Below are positions 47,594 to 64,000 of a stretch of 64,000 nucleotides of DNA, piece by piece (position 1 is the stretch's first letter; every line of letters starts with the position of its first letter). A model generated the notes under the pieces. That model worked only from the letters and a program-made list of their open reading frames with translations. It was not told the DNA's origin and did not search any database. This DNA is from Agromyces lapidis. Lineage in GTDB: Bacteria; Actinomycetota; Actinomycetes; Actinomycetales; Microbacteriaceae. The DNA lies in NCBI RefSeq assembly GCF_009749405.1, contig NZ_WBIQ01000006.1:248001-312000 (forward strand). The letters are read 5' to 3'. The position numbers were made by a program, and so were the translations under genes.

Positions 47594-48436
47594 ATGCTCC
47601 GAATCGCCGTGCCCAACAAGGGCTCGCTGTCCGAGACCGCCGCGCAGATGCTGTGGGAGGCCGGGTACACCGGTCGCCGCGACCCGCGCGACCTGCACAC
47701 CGCCGACCCTCGCAACGGGGTCGAGTTCTTCTACCTCCGTCCCCGTGACATCGCGACGTACGTCGGGTCGGGTGCGCTCGACGTCGGCATCACCGGTCGC
47801 GACCTGCTGCTCGACTCCGGTTCCGAGGCCGCCGAGATCGCCCCGCTCGGGTTCGGCGACTCGACCTTCCGCTTCGCCGGCCCCGACGGCGCGTTCGCCG
47901 AGCTCACCGACCTCGAGGGCGTGCGGGTCGCGACGAGCTACCCGGGCCTCGTGGGGGCCTTCCTCGAGCGCCAGGGCGTCACCCCGGCGAAGCTCGTCAA
48001 GCTCGACGGCGCCGTCGAGTCGGCCGTGCGACTCGGCGTCGCCGATGCCGTCGCCGACGTCGTCTCGACGGGGTCGACCCTGCGCAAGGCGGGACTCGAG
48101 ATCTTCGGCCCGGTGATCCTCGACTCGACGGCCGTGCTGATCGGCTCGGGCGTCGACAAGCCCGGCGCCGCGACCCTGCTGCGCCGCCTCCAGGGCGTGC
48201 TCGTCGCCCGCCAGTACGTGCTGCTCGACTACGACGTGCCCGTCGAGCACCTCGAACGGGCGACCGCCGCCGCACCCGGGTTCGAGTCGCCGACGGTCTC
48301 GCCGCTGCACGACCCCGAGTGGGTCGCCGTGCGCGTCATGATCCCGCGCGTCGACATGAACCACGTGATGGACGAGCTCTACGAGATCGGCGCACGGGCC
48401 ATCCTCGTGTCGGCGATCCACGCCGCCCGGTTGTGA
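47594..48436 (+). CDS. hisG: ATP phosphoribosyltransferase (long form)
   Basis: First enzyme of histidine synthesis, 280 residues, so the long HisG form with a C-terminal ACT-like regulatory domain that does not need HisZ. It starts [14 protein letters not shown] and has [16 protein letters not shown] and [18 protein letters not shown] (PRPP loop). An in-frame ATG at 47558 would add 12 polar residues; 47594 matches the family start although its ribosome site is weak. Confidence 0.94.
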   Translation: MLRIAVPNKGSLSETAAQMLWEAGYTGRRDPRDLHTADPRNGVEFFYLRPRDIATYVGSGALDVGITGRDLLLDSGSEAAEIAPLGFGDSTFRFAGPDGAFAELTDLEGVRVATSYPGLVGAFLERQGVTPAKLVKLDGAVESAVRLGVADAVADVVSTGSTLRKAGLEIFGPVILDSTAVLIGSGVDKPGAATLLRRLQGVLVARQYVLLDYDVPVEHLERATAAAPGFESPTVSPLHDPEWVAVRVMIPRVDMNHVMDELYEIGARAILVSAIHAARL

Positions 48437-48446
48437 GGTTCCGCGC

Positions 48447-49208
48447 ATGAGCCTCGCCGTCCGTGTCATCCCGTGCCTCGACGTGGCAGGCGGCCGCGTC
48501 GTCAAGGGCGTCAACTTCCAGAACCTCCGCGACGCCGGCGACCCCGTCGAACTCGCGGCCCGCTACGCGGCGCAGGGCGCCGACGAGCTGACCTTCCTCG
48601 ACGTGACCGCGACGGTCGACGACCGCTCGACGACCTACGAGATGGTGCAGCGGGTCGCCGAACAGGTGTTCATCCCGCTGACGGTCGGCGGGGGAGTGCG
48701 TTCGACCGACGACGTGGCACGCCTGCTCGCCCACGGCGCCGACAAGATCGGGGTGAACAGCGCGGCGATCGCGCGCCCCGAACTCATCGCCGAGATCGCC
48801 GACCGCTTCGGTGCGCAGGTCTGCGTGCTCTCGCTCGACGTGAAGCGTTCGGAGCGCACCCGGTCGGGCTTCGTCGTGACGACCCACGGCGGGCGCACCG
48901 AGACCGAGCTCGACGCCCTCGACTGGGCCCGGCGGGCGATCGAGCTCGGCGCGGGCGAGCTGCTCGTGAACTCCATCGACGCCGACGGCACGAAGGCCGG
49001 GTTCGACCTCGAGCTCACCGGGCTCATGCACGAGCTCTCGACCGTGCCGGTCATCGCCTCGGGCGGCGCGGGGCGGGTGGCCGACTTCGCGCCGGCGATC
49101 GCGGCCGGAGCCGACGCGGTGCTCGCGGCGAGCGTCTTCCACAACGGCGAAGTGACGATCGGCGAGGTCAAGCGCGCCCTCGCCGACGACGGGAGGATCG
49201 TCCGATGA
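48447..49208 (+). CDS. hisF: Imidazole glycerol phosphate synthase subunit HisF
   Basis: Cyclase subunit of 253 residues forming IGP and AICAR with ammonia from HisH. Catalytic aspartates are D12 in [14 protein letters not shown] and the one in LSLDVKRS; phosphate loops are GGGVRST and ASGGAG. hisH and hisA are not adjacent. It overlaps hisI by 4 bp (ATGA). Confidence 0.97.
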   Translation: MSLAVRVIPCLDVAGGRVVKGVNFQNLRDAGDPVELAARYAAQGADELTFLDVTATVDDRSTTYEMVQRVAEQVFIPLTVGGGVRSTDDVARLLAHGADKIGVNSAAIARPELIAEIADRFGAQVCVLSLDVKRSERTRSGFVVTTHGGRTETELDALDWARRAIELGAGELLVNSIDADGTKAGFDLELTGLMHELSTVPVIASGGAGRVADFAPAIAAGADAVLAASVFHNGEVTIGEVKRALADDGRIVR

Positions 49209-49576
49209 GCGAGTACTCGACGGCCGAACAGGCGCTCGACCGCGCCGTCTTCAACGAGCAGGGGCTGCTGCCCGCCGTCATCCAGCAGTGGGACACGGGC
49301 GAGATGCTCATGCTCGGCTGGATGGATCGCGAGGCGCTGCGCCGCACCCTCACCGAGGGTCGCGTCACGTTCTGGTCGCGCTCGCGCCGCGAGTACTGGC
49401 GCAAGGGCGACACCTCGGGGCACGCCCAGTACGTGCGCGAGGCCGCCCTCGACTGCGACGCCGATACGCTGCTGGTGAAGGTCGAGCAGATCGGTGCCGC
49501 CTGCCACACGGGCACGCGTACTTGTTTCGACGGCGACCCGATCGAGGTCGTCGTCGGCCACCCGCCGAACGACTGA
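49205..49576 (+). CDS. hisI: Phosphoribosyl-AMP cyclohydrolase
   Basis: Zinc enzyme of 123 residues for the third step of histidine synthesis. Metal-binding motifs are [33 protein letters not shown], and the cysteines in [12 protein letters not shown] start at 49205 overlaps hisF. It is followed by 69 bases and trpE. Confidence 0.96.
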   Translation: MSEYSTAEQALDRAVFNEQGLLPAVIQQWDTGEMLMLGWMDREALRRTLTEGRVTFWSRSRREYWRKGDTSGHAQYVREAALDCDADTLLVKVEQIGAACHTGTRTCFDGDPIEVVVGHPPND

Positions 49577-49601
49577 CACGGCCGCAGGCCGAGCCGCACG
49601 C

Positions 49602-49649
49602 ATGAACCGCACGCACGCCCACCGACGACGCGACGAGGAGAACCGATGA
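49602..49649 (+). other. 15-codon mini-ORF coupled to trpE, uncertain
   Basis: An ATG at 49602 opens 15 codons (MNRTHAHRRRDEENR) whose TGA overlaps the trpE ATG by 4 bp (ATGA). It contains no Trp codon, so it is not a classic trp attenuator peptide; it has two His codons. The ribosome site is weak. It may be chance or a coupling device. Confidence 0.25.
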
Positions 49650-51172
49650 CCGCCGCCACGACGACGTTCGAGGAGTTCAGCGCCCTCCTGGCCGGCCGAC
49701 GGGTGGTTCCCGTCGTGCGCGAGCTCTTCGCCGACGGCGAGACGCCCGTCGGCATCTACCGCAAGCTCGCGCAGGGCCGCCCGGGCACGTTCCTCCTCGA
49801 GTCGGCCGAGCAGGGCGGCATCTGGTCGCGCTACTCGTTCGTGGGGGTCTCGTCGTACGGCGTGCTCACCGAGCACGACGACCGAGTGGTCTGGCAGGAC
49901 TACGGGCTGTCGGCCGAGCGGGCGCTCGGCGAGGCATCCGCACTGCCGCCCCTCGCGGCCCTCGAAGCGCTCTTCGAGCGCTGGCAGACCGAGGATGTCC
50001 CGGGCGCGCCGCCGCTCACCGGCGGCCTCGTGGGCTTCATCGGCTGGGAGGCCGTGCGTCAGATCGAGCACCTGCCGAACCGGCCGCCGGCCGAGTCGTC
50101 GATGCCGGGGCAGGCGTTCTCCTTCGTCGCCGAGCTCGTCGTGATCGATCACCGCACCGGCACGGTGCAGCTCATCGCGTCGGTGCTGAACGACACCGGC
50201 GCCGCAGCCGATGACCTCTGGCGCGAGGCGCAGGAGCGTCTCGACCGCCTGCAGCGCGGTCTCGCGGCGCCCGCCGAGGCGTGGCTCGCCGAGATCGACC
50301 TCGGCCGCCGGGCTTCGCCGACCCACCGCACCGAGGAGGCCGACTTCCTCGCGGCGGTCGAACGTTCCAAAGACTTCATCCGCGACGGCGACGTGTTCCA
50401 GGTGGTCGTCTCGCAGCGGTTCGAGCAGGAGGCGACGGCGCCGGCGATCGACGTCTACCGGGTGCTGCGCAGCCTCAACCCGAGCCCGTACATGTACTTC
50501 GTGCATCTCGACGACGCCGAGGGTGAGCCGTACTGGATCGTCGGCTCGTCGCCGGAGGCGCTCGTCAAGGTGCAGGGCGGCCGCGTGTTCACCCACCCCA
50601 TCGCGGGGTCGAAGCCGCGCGGTGCGAGCCCCGAGGAGGACGCGGACCTCGAGTCGGAGCTCATCGCCGATCCGAAGGAGCAGGCCGAGCACCTGATGCT
50701 CGTCGACCTCGCCCGCAACGACCTCGCGAAGGTGTGCGCCGCCGGCTCGGTCGAGGTGACGGAGTTCATGCGGGTCGAGCGCTTCAGCCACATCATGCAC
50801 CTCGTCTCCTCGGTCGAGGGCGACCTCGTGCCCGGAACCAACGCCATCGAGGTGTTCCGAGCGACGTTCCCCGCGGGAACGCTGTCGGGGGCGCCGAAGC
50901 CTCGAGCGCTCGAGATCATCGACGAGCTCGAACCCGCCCAGCGCGGGCTCTACGGGGGAGTGGTGGGCTACTTCGGCTTCGGCGGCGACGCCGATCTCGC
51001 GATCGCGATCCGCACGGCGACGATCTCGGGCGGCGTCGCCCGGGTGCAGGCCGGCGCCGGGCTCGTCGCCGACTCGGATCCGGCCAGCGAGTTCGAGGAG
51101 TCGCGCAACAAGGCCGCGGCGCCGTTGCGCGCGGTCGCCGTCGCGAACGCGATGCGGAGGGCCCACTCGTGA
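49646..51172 (+). CDS. trpE: Anthranilate synthase component I
   Basis: Enzyme of 508 residues converting chorismate to anthranilate with TrpG-supplied ammonia. The N-terminal regulatory part shows LLESAEQGG, the LLES-type tryptophan-binding motif. The catalytic half has PSPYMYFVHL, GSSPEALVKV, HPIAGSKPRG and GTLSGAPK. A GAGGAGAACCG ribosome site precedes the ATG. trpG and trpD are not in the window. It overlaps the next gene by 4 bp. Confidence 0.96.
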   Translation: MTAATTTFEEFSALLAGRRVVPVVRELFADGETPVGIYRKLAQGRPGTFLLESAEQGGIWSRYSFVGVSSYGVLTEHDDRVVWQDYGLSAERALGEASALPPLAALEALFERWQTEDVPGAPPLTGGLVGFIGWEAVRQIEHLPNRPPAESSMPGQAFSFVAELVVIDHRTGTVQLIASVLNDTGAAADDLWREAQERLDRLQRGLAAPAEAWLAEIDLGRRASPTHRTEEADFLAAVERSKDFIRDGDVFQVVVSQRFEQEATAPAIDVYRVLRSLNPSPYMYFVHLDDAEGEPYWIVGSSPEALVKVQGGRVFTHPIAGSKPRGASPEEDADLESELIADPKEQAEHLMLVDLARNDLAKVCAAGSVEVTEFMRVERFSHIMHLVSSVEGDLVPGTNAIEVFRATFPAGTLSGAPKPRALEIIDELEPAQRGLYGGVVGYFGFGGDADLAIAIRTATISGGVARVQAGAGLVADSDPASEFEESRNKAAAPLRAVAVANAMRRAHS

Positions 51173-51843
51173 ACCGCGCCCGAATGAAGCTGCCCGCGAT
51201 CGTCCTCACGATCATCGGGGCCGGGCTCGGGCTGCTCGCCTGGAGCCAGACCTGGTTCGACCTCGTGCTCGCGAGCGGCGCCGGAGCGCACGTCAGCGCC
51301 GAGGTCATCGCGGTGCCCGGCAGCGTCGCCTCGCCGGCGATCGCCGCCCTCTCGCTCGCCGGGCTCGCCCTCGCCGCCGCGCTCGCACTGGCCGGCCCGG
51401 GCATCAGAATCGTGCTCGGGGTGCTCGAGGTGCTGCTCGGCGGATGCCTCGTGCTCGCCGCATCGCTCTCGCTCGGCGACCCCGTCGGCGCGGTCTCCGC
51501 CTCCGTCACCGACGCGACCGGGGTCGCGGGCGCCGCGCCGACCGCCGACCTCGTCGGCACCGCCGTCGCCACGATCTGGCCGACCGTCGCGATCGTCGCC
51601 GGCGTGCTCGTCGTCGTGGCCGGTCTCCTGGTGCTCGCCACGGGCACGCGCTGGCCCGCATCGACCCGCCGCTACCGCAGCGGCCTCGAGCCGGACGACG
51701 GCGACGGAGCCGGTGCCGCAGCGGACGGCACCGCCGACGCGCCCGAGCGCGCCGCATCCGACCGCGCGATCGACGACTGGGACGAACTCAGTCGCGGCGA
51801 CGACCCGACCGATGACACGAACCACCCCGAACCGAACCGCTAG
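51169..51843 (+). CDS. Trp biosynthesis-associated membrane protein
   Basis: Protein of 224 residues with four predicted transmembrane helices in the first 160 residues (LPAIVLTIIGAGLGLLAWSQTWF opens the first) and a polar acidic C-terminal tail of about 60 residues. It matches the actinobacterial family found between trpE and trpC (TIGR02234 type), whose role is unknown. GTG start overlapping the trpE stop. Confidence 0.88.
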   Translation: MNRARMKLPAIVLTIIGAGLGLLAWSQTWFDLVLASGAGAHVSAEVIAVPGSVASPAIAALSLAGLALAAALALAGPGIRIVLGVLEVLLGGCLVLAASLSLGDPVGAVSASVTDATGVAGAAPTADLVGTAVATIWPTVAIVAGVLVVVAGLLVLATGTRWPASTRRYRSGLEPDDGDGAGAAADGTADAPERAASDRAIDDWDELSRGDDPTDDTNHPEPNR

Positions 51844-51846
51844 ACT
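51841..51846 (+). promoter_or_regulatory. Candidate internal -10 box before the HGxxPAAW-trpCBA genes
   Basis: TAGACT overlaps the stop codon of the membrane protein, 32 bases before the ATG at 51878, and leaves room for the GAAGGAG ribosome site. Confidence 0.4.
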
Positions 51847-51877
51847 TGCGGGCGAAACCCCCGCACGAAGGAGCAAC

Positions 51878-52108
51878 ATGAGCACTGAGACCGCAGACCC
51901 CGGCCACGGACACTCGCCCGCGGCATGGACCGCCGTCACCATCATGCTCATCGCGTTCGTGGTCGGCACGGTCGCCTTCTTCTTCGACGCGCAGTGGCTC
52001 GTCTGGGCGTCCGCCGGTCTCCTCGTCGTCGGTCTCCTCGTCGGCTGGGTGCTCGCCCGTGTCGGCTACGGTGTCGGCGGCTCGAAGGTCGCTGAAAAGG
52101 CGCACTAG
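51878..52108 (+). CDS. HGxxPAAW family small membrane protein
   Basis: Protein of 76 residues with the family signature [11 protein letters not shown] near residue 10, two hydrophobic helices (about 18-35 and 42-60) and a short basic tail. The family is actinobacterial and sits in trp clusters; its function is unknown. GAAGGAG precedes the ATG. Its TAG shares one base with the trpC GTG. Confidence 0.9.
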   Translation: MSTETADPGHGHSPAAWTAVTIMLIAFVVGTVAFFFDAQWLVWASAGLLVVGLLVGWVLARVGYGVGGSKVAEKAH

Positions 52109-52878
52109 TGCTGGCCGAACTGACGGCGAACGCGGTCGCCGATGCGGTCGCACGCCGTGAGCACCGCCCGCTCGCCGAGGTCGAGGCCGCGGCGCTCGCT
52201 CGTCCGGCTGCGCTCGACGCCCTCGAGGCGCTGCGGCCCGCGGCTCACGTCAAGGTGATCGCAGAGATCAAGCGCTCGAGCCCCTCGCGCGGCTCGCTCG
52301 CGACGATCGCCGATCCGGCGGCGCTCGCCCGAAGCTACGAGCTCGGCGGTGCGAGCGCGATCAGCGTGCTCACCGAGGGGCGCAAGTTCGGCGGTTCGCT
52401 CGCCGACCTCGAGACCGTGCGCGCCGCGGTCGCGCTGCCGGTGCTCCGTAAAGACTTCATCGCGACGCCGTACCAGGTGCTCGAGGCCCGGGCCGCAGGT
52501 GCCGACCTCGTGCTCCTCATCGTCGCCGCCCTCGACGACGTGACGCTGCGCGAACTCTTCGACCTCATCGTCTCGCTCGGCATGACGCCGCTCGTCGAGA
52601 CGCATTCGGCCGATGAGCTCGATCGCGCGGCAGCGCTCGGTGCGCGCCTGATCGGCGTGAACGCCCGCGACCTCTCGAGCTTCGAGCTCGATCGCGACCT
52701 CTTCGGCCGTCTCGCCGATCGCTTCCCCGAGGGAGCGATCCGCGTGGCCGAGTCGGCGGTGCTCTCGCCCGCCGATGTCGCGCACTACCGCGCGTCGGGT
52801 GCCGACGTCGTGCTCGTCGGCGAGGCGCTCGTCACGGGCGACCCGATTGCCAACCTCTCAGCTTTCCTGGCGGTGTGA
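52108..52878 (+). CDS. trpC: Indole-3-glycerol phosphate synthase
   Basis: Monofunctional TIM-barrel enzyme of 256 residues. Catalytic segments are [40 protein letters not shown] and [13 protein letters not shown]. It closes the pyrrole ring of indole. GTG start coupled to the previous gene; trpB follows after one base. Confidence 0.97.
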   Translation: MLAELTANAVADAVARREHRPLAEVEAAALARPAALDALEALRPAAHVKVIAEIKRSSPSRGSLATIADPAALARSYELGGASAISVLTEGRKFGGSLADLETVRAAVALPVLRKDFIATPYQVLEARAAGADLVLLIVAALDDVTLRELFDLIVSLGMTPLVETHSADELDRAAALGARLIGVNARDLSSFELDRDLFGRLADRFPEGAIRVAESAVLSPADVAHYRASGADVVLVGEALVTGDPIANLSAFLAV

Positions 52879-52879
52879 C

Positions 52880-54084
<1,205 letters not shown>

Positions 54085-54088
<4 letters not shown>

Positions 54089-54879
54089 CCGCTCGCAACA
54101 CGGTCGGCCCGGTCATCGCACGGCGCAACGCCGAGGCATCCGGCGCCCTCATCGGCTACCTGCCCGTCGGCTTCCCGACGCTCGACGAGAGCGTCGAGGC
54201 GGCCGTCGCGCTCGTCGAGAACGGCGTCGACGCGCTCGAGCTCGGGCTCCCGTACTCCGACCCGGTCATGGACGGCCCCGTCATCCAGGCGGCCACGCAG
54301 CAGGCGCTCGCGAACGGCTTCCGCCTCGCTGACGGCTTCGAGGCGGTGCGTCGCATCACCGAGCGCGTGGATGCCCCGGTGCTGATCATGACCTATTGGA
54401 ACCCCGTGGTGCAGTACGGCGTCGAGCGCTTCGCCGACGACCTGGCCGCCGCCGGGGGAGCGGGGCTCATCACCCCCGACCTCATCCCCGACGAGGGCGC
54501 CGACTGGATCGCCGCCTCCGAGCGGACCGGGCTCGACCGGGTGTTCCTCGCAGCCCCGACGTCGACCGACAAGCGCATCGCTCGGGTCGTCGAGGCGAGC
54601 CGCGGGTTCGTGTACGCCGTCTCGACCATGGGCATCACCGGTGCCCGAGCCGACGTCGACCGCGCCGCACGCACGGTCGTCGACCGCTTGACGTCGGCGG
54701 GCGCGCCCGCGAGCTGCGTGGGCGTCGGCATCTCGACGGCTGCGCAGGTGCGGGAGGTGCTCGAGTACGCCGAGGGCGCGATCGTGGGCTCGGCGCTCGT
54801 GAAGGCCCTCGCCGACGGCGGGGTCCGGGGGGCGGCAGAGCTCGCCGCCGAGCTCGCGCGCGGTACGCGCGCCGAGTGA
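54085..54879 (+). CDS. trpA: Tryptophan synthase alpha chain
   Basis: TIM-barrel subunit of 264 residues cleaving indole-3-glycerol phosphate. Conserved segments are [31 protein letters not shown] (catalytic Asp) and STMGITGAR. It starts inside the trpB stop (ATGA) and ends the trp run. Confidence 0.96.
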
Positions 54880-54881
54880 AG

Positions 54882-54887
54882 TACGCT
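54882..54887 (+). promoter_or_regulatory. Candidate -10 box for lgt
   Basis: TACGCT directly after the trpA stop, 51 bases before the lgt GTG; the leader contains the GAGGAAAGG ribosome site. Confidence 0.45.
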
Positions 54888-54938
54888 GACTGAGGCCCAC
54901 GCGGCCGACGTTTCTCCCGAGGAAAGGCAGCAGCCCGA

Positions 54939-55928
54939 GTGATTGCACCGCTCAGCATTCCGAGTCCCGACTACGAGTGGCAGGCTTGGGAGATCAACCT
55001 GTTCGGGTTGCACCTCAACATCAACACGTATGCGCTGTGCATCCTCGTGGGCATCATCCTCGCGGTCGTCATCACGTCGCGACGTCTGACCAAGCGCGGC
55101 GCCGAGCCCGGCATCGTCCTCGACATCGCGCTCTGGGCGGTGCCGCTCGGCATCATCGGCGCCCGGTTCTACCACGTGGTCACTCACCCCGACGACTACT
55201 TCGCCGGCCAGGAGTGGTGGACGGTCTTCGCGATCTGGGAGGGCGGCAACGCCATCTACGGCGCGCTCATCGGCGGTGCCATCGGTGTGCTGATCGGGTG
55301 CCGGTTCACCGGCCTGCGCTTCCTGACCTTCGCCGACGCGCTCGCGCCCGGGCTTCTCGTCGCGCAGGCCGTCGGCCGCCTCGGCAACTGGTTCAACCAC
55401 GAGCTCTACGGCGCCCCCACCGACCTGCCCTGGGGGCTCGAGATCGAGTACGACAACGTGGCCTGGCCGCAGGGGCTCGTCGAGGGCACGCTCTTCCACC
55501 CGACCTTCCTCTACGAGATGGTCTGGAACCTCGCCGGTGCGGCGCTCATCGTGCTCCTCGAGCGCCGGATCAACCTGCGCTGGGGCAAGGCCTTCGCCGT
55601 CTACCTGATCTGGTACGGTCTCGGCCGCTCGTTCTTCGAGTCGATCCGCGTCGACCCGAGCGAGATGTTCCTCGGCATCCGGGTCAACGTCTGGGCGTCG
55701 TTCGCGGCGGTCGTCCTCGGCATCGTGATCCTCCTCGTGCAGCGTCGTCGGCACACCGGAACCGAACCGAGCCCGTACGTGCCCGGACGTGAATGGAAGG
55801 GCCCCGACGCTGAGGTAGACTCAGACGAAATCGAGTCCGACTCAGACTCTCTCGACGACGGCGTCGAGGGCGAGAACGAATCCCTGGGCGAGACGGCGGC
55901 CACAAGCCCGAGCCGTTCCACCTCTTAG
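54939..55928 (+). CDS. lgt: Prolipoprotein diacylglyceryl transferase
   Basis: Integral membrane enzyme of 329 residues that attaches diacylglycerol to the lipobox cysteine of prolipoproteins. It has about seven transmembrane helices and the signature GRLGNWFNHELYG; the catalytic Arg/His regions are GARFYHVVTHP and GLGRSFFESIR. The C-terminal 60 residues form an acidic Ser/Asp/Glu-rich cytoplasmic tail. GTG start. Its position after trpA is common in actinobacteria. Confidence 0.95.
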   Translation: MIAPLSIPSPDYEWQAWEINLFGLHLNINTYALCILVGIILAVVITSRRLTKRGAEPGIVLDIALWAVPLGIIGARFYHVVTHPDDYFAGQEWWTVFAIWEGGNAIYGALIGGAIGVLIGCRFTGLRFLTFADALAPGLLVAQAVGRLGNWFNHELYGAPTDLPWGLEIEYDNVAWPQGLVEGTLFHPTFLYEMVWNLAGAALIVLLERRINLRWGKAFAVYLIWYGLGRSFFESIRVDPSEMFLGIRVNVWASFAAVVLGIVILLVQRRRHTGTEPSPYVPGREWKGPDAEVDSDEIESDSDSLDDGVEGENESLGETAATSPSRSTS

Positions 55929-56038
55929 GCAGCCGCCCCACACCACGTTCTCCGAACCGGCGCCGCACCATGCGTCGTGACATCCCGTGTAGGGCCGATG
56001 GCGTCCCCGCTTCCCACTAGTTGATGAGGACGGTCCCT

Positions 56039-60608
<4,570 letters not shown>

Positions 60609-60616
<8 letters not shown>

Positions 60617-60669
60617 CAGGACGATGCTCCGGTCCCGCGCAGTAACGACGAACAACCTGGAGGTGACGA

Positions 60670-60677
<8 letters not shown>
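60609..60677 (+). CDS. 22-codon mini-ORF between gltB and gltD, created by the junction repeat
   Basis: The ATG at 60609 overlaps the gltB stop by 8 bp and is preceded by GGAGGT. The frame runs 22 codons (starts MADRTM, ends LEVTNG) to a TGA at 60675-60677, which overlaps the gltD ATG by 8 bp. The last six residues match the end of GltB, and the first three match the start of GltD. It may be a translational bridge; whether the peptide is functional is unknown. Confidence 0.45.
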
Positions 60678-62127
<1,450 letters not shown>

Positions 62128-62199
62128 ACCCGGCGCGCCGTCGGCGCGTCTCCGTACCAACACCAGCGCTTCGGCGCGGAACACCGGGAGCACAATCAC

Positions 62200-63615
62200 A
62201 TGAGACGAGCGAAGATCGTCGCCACCCTCGGGCCGGCGACGTCGAGCTACGAGCAGATCCGGGCGATCATCGATGCCGGCGTCGACGTCGCACGCATGAA
62301 CCTCAGCCACGGCACCTACGACGTCCACGAGGGCGTCTACCAGAATGTGCGCAAGGCTGCGAGCGACTCGGGTCGCGCGGTCGCCGTGCTCGTCGACCTG
62401 CAGGGGCCGAAGATCCGCCTCGGCAAGTTCGCCGACGGCCCGCACGAGCTCGCCGAGGGCGACATCTTCAAGATCACCACCGAGGACATCCTCGGCACGA
62501 AGGAGATCGTCGGCACGACGTTCAAGGGCCTGCCGCAGGATGTTAAGGCGGGCGACTTCCTCCTGATCGACGACGGCAAGGTGCGCGTCGAGGTCGTCGA
62601 GACCGACGGCACGGTCGTCACGACGCGCGTCGTCGTCGCGGGCCCGGTGTCGAACAACAAGGGCATCAACCTGCCCGGCGTCGCGGTCAACGTGCCTGCG
62701 CTCTCCGAGAAGGACGAGGCCGACCTCCGCTGGGGCCTCGAGCTCGGGGCCGACCTCATCGCACTGTCGTTCGTGCGCAACGCCGCCGACATCACGCGCG
62801 TGCACGAGATCATGGACGAGGTCGGCCGCCGCGTGCCGGTCGTCGCCAAGGTCGAGAAGCCGCAGGCCGTCGATGCGCTCGAGGAGATCACCGAGGCGTT
62901 CGACGCCGTCATGGTCGCCCGTGGCGACCTCGGCGTCGAACTGCCGCTGGAGGCCGTGCCGATCGTGCAGAAGCGCGCGGTCGAGATCGCGCGCCGGCTC
63001 GCGAAGCCCGTCATCGTCGCCACGCAGATGCTCGAGTCGATGATCCACAGCCCGGTGCCGACGCGCGCCGAGACCTCCGATGTCGCGAACGCCGTGCTCG
63101 ACGGCGCCGACGCCGTCATGCTCTCGGGCGAGACGAGCGTGGGCGAGTACCCGGTCATCACGGTGCAGACCATGGCGCGCATCGTCGAGTCGACCGAGCG
63201 GCACGGCCTCGACCGCATCGCCCCGCTCGGCACGAAGCCGCGCACCCAGTCGGGCGCGATCACCGCGGCCGCCGTCGAGGTCGCCGACTTCGTCGAGGCG
63301 AAGTACCTCTGCGTCTTCACCGAGTCGGGCGAGACGGTGCGTCGCATGACGCGCCTCCGCTCGAAGATCCCCATCCTCGCCTTCACGCCCGACCCCGCGA
63401 TCCGTCGCCGCATGGCGCTCAACTGGGGCGTCGAGTCGTTCGTCGTCTCGCGCGTCACGCACACCGACCAGATGGTCGGCCAGGTCGACGAGGCGCTCGC
63501 GAAGACCGGCAAGGCCGTCAATGGCGAGAAGGTCGTCATCATCTCGGGTTCCCCTCCCGGAATCCCCGGCACCACGAACGACGTGCGCGTGCACGTCGTC
63601 GGCGAGGTGCTCTAG
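62200..63615 (+). CDS. pyk: Pyruvate kinase
   Basis: Glycolytic enzyme of 471 residues transferring phosphate from PEP to ADP. It starts MRRAKIVATLGPATSS, has VARMNLSHG, KVEKPQAVDALEEI with the catalytic Lys, MVARGDLGVELPLE and ATQMLESMIHSPVPTRAE. The C-terminal allosteric domain is present. GGGAGC precedes the ATG, 72 bases after gltD. A perfect hairpin terminator follows. Confidence 0.97.
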   Translation: MRRAKIVATLGPATSSYEQIRAIIDAGVDVARMNLSHGTYDVHEGVYQNVRKAASDSGRAVAVLVDLQGPKIRLGKFADGPHELAEGDIFKITTEDILGTKEIVGTTFKGLPQDVKAGDFLLIDDGKVRVEVVETDGTVVTTRVVVAGPVSNNKGINLPGVAVNVPALSEKDEADLRWGLELGADLIALSFVRNAADITRVHEIMDEVGRRVPVVAKVEKPQAVDALEEITEAFDAVMVARGDLGVELPLEAVPIVQKRAVEIARRLAKPVIVATQMLESMIHSPVPTRAETSDVANAVLDGADAVMLSGETSVGEYPVITVQTMARIVESTERHGLDRIAPLGTKPRTQSGAITAAAVEVADFVEAKYLCVFTESGETVRRMTRLRSKIPILAFTPDPAIRRRMALNWGVESFVVSRVTHTDQMVGQVDEALAKTGKAVNGEKVVIISGSPPGIPGTTNDVRVHVVGEVL

Positions 63616-63624
63616 CCGCATCCG

Positions 63625-63658
63625 CGAAGGAGCCGGTCCGCGAGGGCCGGCTCCTTCG
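63625..63658 (+). terminator. pyk terminator
   Basis: A perfect 12-bp stem (63625-63636 with 63647-63658, arms CGAAGGAGCCGG and CCGGCTCCTTCG) with a 10-base loop, 9 bases after the pyk stop. Confidence 0.85.
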
Positions 63659-63716
63659 TCGTCTCCGGGGCGTGATCCGGTCGCGGCCCGCGGATGCCCC
63701 CGTGCCCGGGCGGTGG

Positions 63717-63722
63717 CAGAAT
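63717..63722 (+). promoter_or_regulatory. -10-like element of a leaderless promoter (SRPBCC gene)
   Basis: CAGAAT, 6 bases before the GTG at 63729. No ribosome site; same spacing as other leaderless starts in the window. Confidence 0.4.
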
Positions 63723-63728
63723 GCGACG

Positions 63729-64000
63729 GTGGTCGTGAGATTCGAGTGCCGTACGCTCCTCGACACCGATGCGCCCGCCGCGTTCGACCGTTCGCTCGAC
63801 ATCGACGAGCATCTGGCTTCGATGGCGCACTCGCACGAGCGGGCCGTCGCCGGCGTGACCGCTGGAGTCATCGGGCTCGGTGACGAGGTCACGTGGCGCG
63901 CCCGGCACTTCGGCGTGACTTGGCGCATGACCAGCCGGATCACCGCCCTCGACCGCTCCAAGGCCTTCGTCGACGAGCAGGTGCGCGGCCCGTTCCGCTC
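63729..64000 (+). CDS. SRPBCC family protein, N-terminal part
   Basis: The frame stays open from the GTG at 63729 to the window edge (90 codons), so the 3' end is missing. The sequence VRFECRTLLDTDAPAAFDRSLDIDEH, then the segments WRARHFGVTWRMTSRI and FVDEQVRGPF, follows the START-like SRPBCC (polyketide cyclase/dehydrase-like) pattern of a hydrophobic-ligand pocket. The ligand is unknown. A second GTG at 63735 is possible. Confidence 0.75.
   Translation, partial: MVVRFECRTLLDTDAPAAFDRSLDIDEHLASMAHSHERAVAGVTAGVIGLGDEVTWRARHFGVTWRMTSRITALDRSKAFVDEQVRGPFR

Noticed and set aside
49577-49645. trp attenuator upstream of trpE
   Set aside because: The 69-base gap has no Trp codons in any short frame and no terminator/antiterminator stems.

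Overview
The window is a very GC-rich, gene-dense piece of chromosome from a high-GC Gram-positive bacterium. Gene content and order point to an actinobacterium, most likely the family Microbacteriaceae. Markers for this are a trp cluster carrying the Trp-associated membrane protein and the HGxxPAAW small protein, a PH-like gene between pyrC and carA, an mIHF-type domain fused to guanylate kinase, a PriA without its Walker motifs, and many leaderless TAnnnT-N6/7-start promoters. This is inference from family knowledge; no species can be named from the sequence alone. No rRNA, tRNA, CRISPR array, insertion sequence, prophage or integrase was seen, and no gene-free stretch exceeds 300 bases (the longest, 25971-26262, holds a strong terminator).

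Layout, left to right. 1-7437: hemerythrin-like fragment, DUF1697 protein, then yebC-ruvC-ruvA-ruvB (Holliday junction processing) and yajC-secD-secF (protein export). 7513-12577: bifunctional (p)ppGpp enzyme Rel, followed by three minus-strand genes (AbiEi-like protein, DUF349 protein, membrane cyclophilin). 12701-20216: rarA, rpsD, a small membrane-anchored protein, alaS, ruvX and mltG. 20209-24371: a tight shikimate operon aroE-aroC-aroK-aroB-aroQ. 24388-27454: a luciferase-domain-like gene, efp-nusB, a DoxX-like membrane protein and a convergent membrane protein. 27545-37325: the pyrimidine operon pyrR-pyrB-pyrC-(PH-like)-carA-carB-pyrF running into gmk, preceded by a PyrR-type RNA element. 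37401-42072: rpoZ-coaBC-metK-priA. 42175-44087: a two-component system. 44111-47275: fmt, rsmB, rpe. 47286-49576: hisE-hisG-hisF-hisI. 49646-54879: trpE, two small membrane proteins, trpC-trpB-trpA. 54939-62127: lgt and the glutamate synthase pair gltB-gltD. 62200-63615: pyk. A truncated SRPBCC gene runs off the right edge.

Most genes are core metabolism and information processing, arranged in operons with 1, 4 or 8 bp start/stop overlaps that imply translational coupling. The most unusual features are: a duplicated gltB/gltD junction that creates a coupled 22-codon mini-ORF; the repeated leaderless promoter architecture; a recurring GCATCC/GGATGC hexamer that forces otherwise unusual codons; the mIHF-Gmk fusion; and several structured leaders (rpsD, rel, yajC, pyrR). 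I found no clear novel defence or mobile system.
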